From assembly GCF_000720255.1 (NCBI RefSeq), contig NZ_JOJE01000013.1:291384-355383 (forward strand): a DNA stretch of 64,000 nt, given 5' to 3'. Made by a program: the position numbers and the translations under genes. The notes beneath the pieces were generated by a model that searched no databases, was not told where the DNA came from, and saw only the letters and a list, made by a program, of their open reading frames with translations. Each line of letters begins with the position of its first letter. The first letter of the stretch is position 1. Shown piece by piece: positions 62,402 to 64,000 of the stretch. The DNA comes from Streptomyces griseus subsp. griseus. Its GTDB lineage: Bacteria > Actinomycetota > Actinomycetes > Streptomycetales > Streptomycetaceae.

Positions 62402-62872
62402 ATGCGAAACGTCGACGGCCTCGACGCCCGGATCCTCCTGGCGCTCGACTCGGACCCACGGGCCACGACCGTCGCCCTGGCCGACCGACTCGGTCTGGCC
62501 CGCAACACCGTCCAGGCACGTCTGAAGCGACTTGAGGAAAGCGGTCAGCTGAGGGAGCACAGTCGGCGCGTGGCACCCGCGGGTCTCGGCTATCCGCTGC
62601 TGGCCCTCATCACGATGTCGATCAGCCAGCGCGTGGGGCAGCCCACCCGTGACGCGATCCTGCGCATTCCCGAGGTGGTCGAGTTGCTCGTCACCACCGG
62701 CGACGGCGACCTGCTCGCCCGCGTTGTCGCCCGGGACACCGAAGACCTGCACCGCATCACGAACCTGTTGCTGGAAGCCCCTGGGGTTGTCCGGTCCAAC
62801 ACCACCATCGTCCTTCTCGAGTTGCAGCCCTTCAGCGTCCGGTCCCTGCTGGAGCGACACGCCGGCCCCTGA
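62402..62872 (+). CDS. Lrp/AsnC-family transcriptional regulator (156 aa)
   Basis: N-terminal helix-turn-helix (LDARILLALDSDPRATTVAL, ADRLGLARNTVQARLKRLEE) and C-terminal RAM ligand domain (PEVVELLVTTGDGDLLARVV). The ATG at 62402 gives the normal N-terminus, but no ribosome site precedes it since an operator arm occupies that place; the mRNA may be leaderless. Upstream in-frame ATGs at 62360 and 62369 are alternatives. It likely controls the divergent decarboxylase and itself. Confidence 0.9.
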   Translation: MRNVDGLDARILLALDSDPRATTVALADRLGLARNTVQARLKRLEESGQLREHSRRVAPAGLGYPLLALITMSISQRVGQPTRDAILRIPEVVELLVTTGDGDLLARVVARDTEDLHRITNLLLEAPGVVRSNTTIVLLELQPFSVRSLLERHAGP

Positions 62873-62939
62873 CGCGGAGCGGGTGGCTCGAGCTGCGGAA
62901 CGGTCGACTTCTCTCCCGGTGGCCCCACTCCGGACAACG

Positions 62940-63295
62940 GCGGGCAAGATCAGCTTGGCCGTTGTTGTCGGCGTCGAGGCACTTGTTGCCGTATACCACC
63001 AGTTCGCTGAGCGCGGTCTGCTGGAAGATCTGGTTGCGCCCGCCGGCGCAGTCCAGGTCCCAGATTTCGGCCTGGGTGGGGTTGACGTTGGTGTTCTTCT
63101 CGCGGTGGGTGCCGGCCTTCAGGCCCTTGCTGTGGATGTGGTCGGCGATCGTCTTCATGCCGCCCGGCCACGGGTTCTCGTCCACGACGATGTTGCCGTT
63201 CGTCTCCCGGTCGCCCTGCCACCAGCCGTCGTCGAGGTTGACGTACTTGTAGCCGGTGGCGGGCATGGCGGAGGAGACCAGGTGGAGTCATGCCC
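62940..63295 (-). pseudogene. GH27 alpha-galactosidase-like relic joined to a CBM13-like tail
   Basis: The reading starts GYKYVNLDDGWWQGDRETNG and reaches MKTIADHIHSKGLKAG, a piece from the first strands of the GH27 barrel. It then jumps directly to DLDCAGGRNQIFQQTAL and VVYGNKCLDADNNGQA, a ricin-type CBM13 repeat that would normally lie several hundred residues later. Both ends are also missing (no signal peptide, no stop of the right kind). The frame is kept across the join. It is an internal deletion product, inactive. Confidence 0.78.
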
Positions 63296-63302
63296 TATTG
63301 GG

Positions 63303-64000
63303 TCAGTTCGTCACACGGAAGGTGGCGTCGCTGCGGGCTGTCGCGGTCGTGATCGGGTCGAGCTTGAGGTAGTAGGCGTAGTGGCGGATGTACCGATCGG
63401 GGTGGTTGTAGGACTGGAACGACGACCAGGTCGGGTCGGCGAGTCCGGCGACCTGGCGGAAGGTGGCGTCGGCGGCGAACTGGGCGGTGCCGTCGTTGTG
63501 GGCCAGCTGGAAGTCGTAGTTGGAGTGGCGCAGGAAGTAGCCGGGGTAGTTCACCGACTCGAAGGAGACGGTGCCGGAGCCCGCCAGGCCGGGCCTCAGC
63601 CGGAACTTGGCGTCGTCACCGGTGATGTTCTGGTCGATGCGCACGTCGAAGTTGGTGTGCCGTACGTACCGGTCCTGGAAGTTGAACGACTGGAGCCGGT
63701 TGGCCGGAGTGCTGGGCCAGCGGGCGAGGACGCGGCTCTCCTCGGCGGCCGTCAGGTTCATGATCCAGCCGTGGCGCTTCTTCGTGCCGCCCATGTTGTA
63801 GCTGGTGGATGCCGGCCTCTGGTAGCTCGCGGGATCGGACGGGTCGGTCGTGACGACCGGCATGTAGCCGCCCCTGGTGGCGTACTGGTCGAGGTAGAGG
63901 GCCCACTTGTTGGTGCCGTTGAACTTCATCCACATCGGGCCCTCGACCATCGCACCGGTCAGGCCGATGCCGGAGAGGTCACCGAGTCGGGTCCAGGTTC
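63303..64000 (-). CDS. GH43-type arabinofuranosidase with C-terminal AbfB (CBM42), N-terminus outside window
   Basis: The visible 232 codons run from the window edge to a stop at 63303. The first about 70 residues (GAMVEGPMWMKFNGTNKWAL, YMPVVTTDPSDPASYQ) look like the end of a GH43-type five-blade propeller. The rest is an AbfB/CBM42 beta-trefoil (LQSFNFQDRYVRHTNFDVRI, SFESVNYPGYFLRHSNYDFQ, SFQSYNHPDRYIRHYAYYLK), three repeats that bind arabinose side chains. It is presumably secreted and cuts arabinan or arabinoxylan. It borders the GH27 relic. Confidence 0.85.
   Translation of the reverse strand, partial: TWTRLGDLSGIGLTGAMVEGPMWMKFNGTNKWALYLDQYATRGGYMPVVTTDPSDPASYQRPASTSYNMGGTKKRHGWIMNLTAAEESRVLARWPSTPANRLQSFNFQDRYVRHTNFDVRIDQNITGDDAKFRLRPGLAGSGTVSFESVNYPGYFLRHSNYDFQLAHNDGTAQFAADATFRQVAGLADPTWSSFQSYNHPDRYIRHYAYYLKLDPITTATARSDATFRVTN

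Overview
The window reads as a piece of a Streptomyces (or closely related actinomycete) chromosome. It has very high G+C with G/C-ending codons, GTG starts, Streptomyces-type tRNAs, Tat and lipoprotein exports, and a dense set of secreted glycoside hydrolases with matching sugar ABC transporters. The left edge (1-4621) looks like core genome: one half of a heterodimeric ABC exporter plus the start of its partner, an FGGY sugar kinase, a YtxH-like protein, two identical tandem tRNA-Asn genes and a tRNA with anticodon CAU.

Everything right of that tRNA looks like accreted accessory DNA. The last 47 bp of the CAU tRNA gene (4577-4623) recur exactly at 33476-33522 and 53734-53780. Each copy is flanked by the same family of arm sequences in the same orientation. 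This is the footprint of related site-specific elements integrated one behind another: unit A (4.6-33.5 kb), unit B (33.5-53.7 kb) and the left end of a unit C that runs beyond 53.8 kb. No integrase, replication or transfer gene is visible, so the units appear immobile in this window.

Unit A begins with debris (a PfkB sugar-kinase relic, a small relic gene, an IS5-like element), then an alpha/beta hydrolase and a frameshifted, 5'-truncated GH32 levanase/inulinase. A block holding the 3' part of one peptide-type ABC permease gene and the 5' end of the next lies between the GH32 gene and a truncated lutC. Next comes an 11-gene leftward operon that fits oxidative L-fucose breakdown: ABC importer, mutarotase, aldo/keto reductase, lactonase, enolase-superfamily dehydratase, SDR and FAH hydrolase. 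It ends in lutA-lutB-lutC, which would oxidise the L-lactate that the FAH step releases. A divergent FCD-type GntR regulator and two tandem secreted beta-helix enzymes (GH141-like, a family with a known alpha-L-fucosidase) follow. The operon promoter and both GH141 promoters carry a GntR-type operator between -35 and -10, so uptake, breakdown and secreted enzymes look like one regulon. The right end of unit A holds a radical-SAM gene, several decayed genes and a MarR regulator.

Unit B carries a beta-glucan utilisation locus: a TetR regulator with a perfect palindromic operator, a GH3 beta-glucosidase, a CUT1-type ABC importer, a secreted GH30 with CBM32, and a secreted GH65. It also has an extracytoplasmic cluster: an SdrD-B protein, a Tat-exported Dyp peroxidase, a NosD-like lipoprotein and a small lipoprotein.

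Right of the third att copy lie a truncated VapC toxin, two paralogous DUF418 membrane proteins bracketing a NarL-type two-component system and a truncated ABC exporter, a PLP-dependent decarboxylase divergent from an Lrp/AsnC regulator with a clear inverted-repeat operator, a GH27-CBM13 deletion relic, and the end of a GH43-AbfB arabinofuranosidase that leaves the window. Three genes (GH32, lutC, a PPOX F420 enzyme) are broken by small indels that should be checked against reads.
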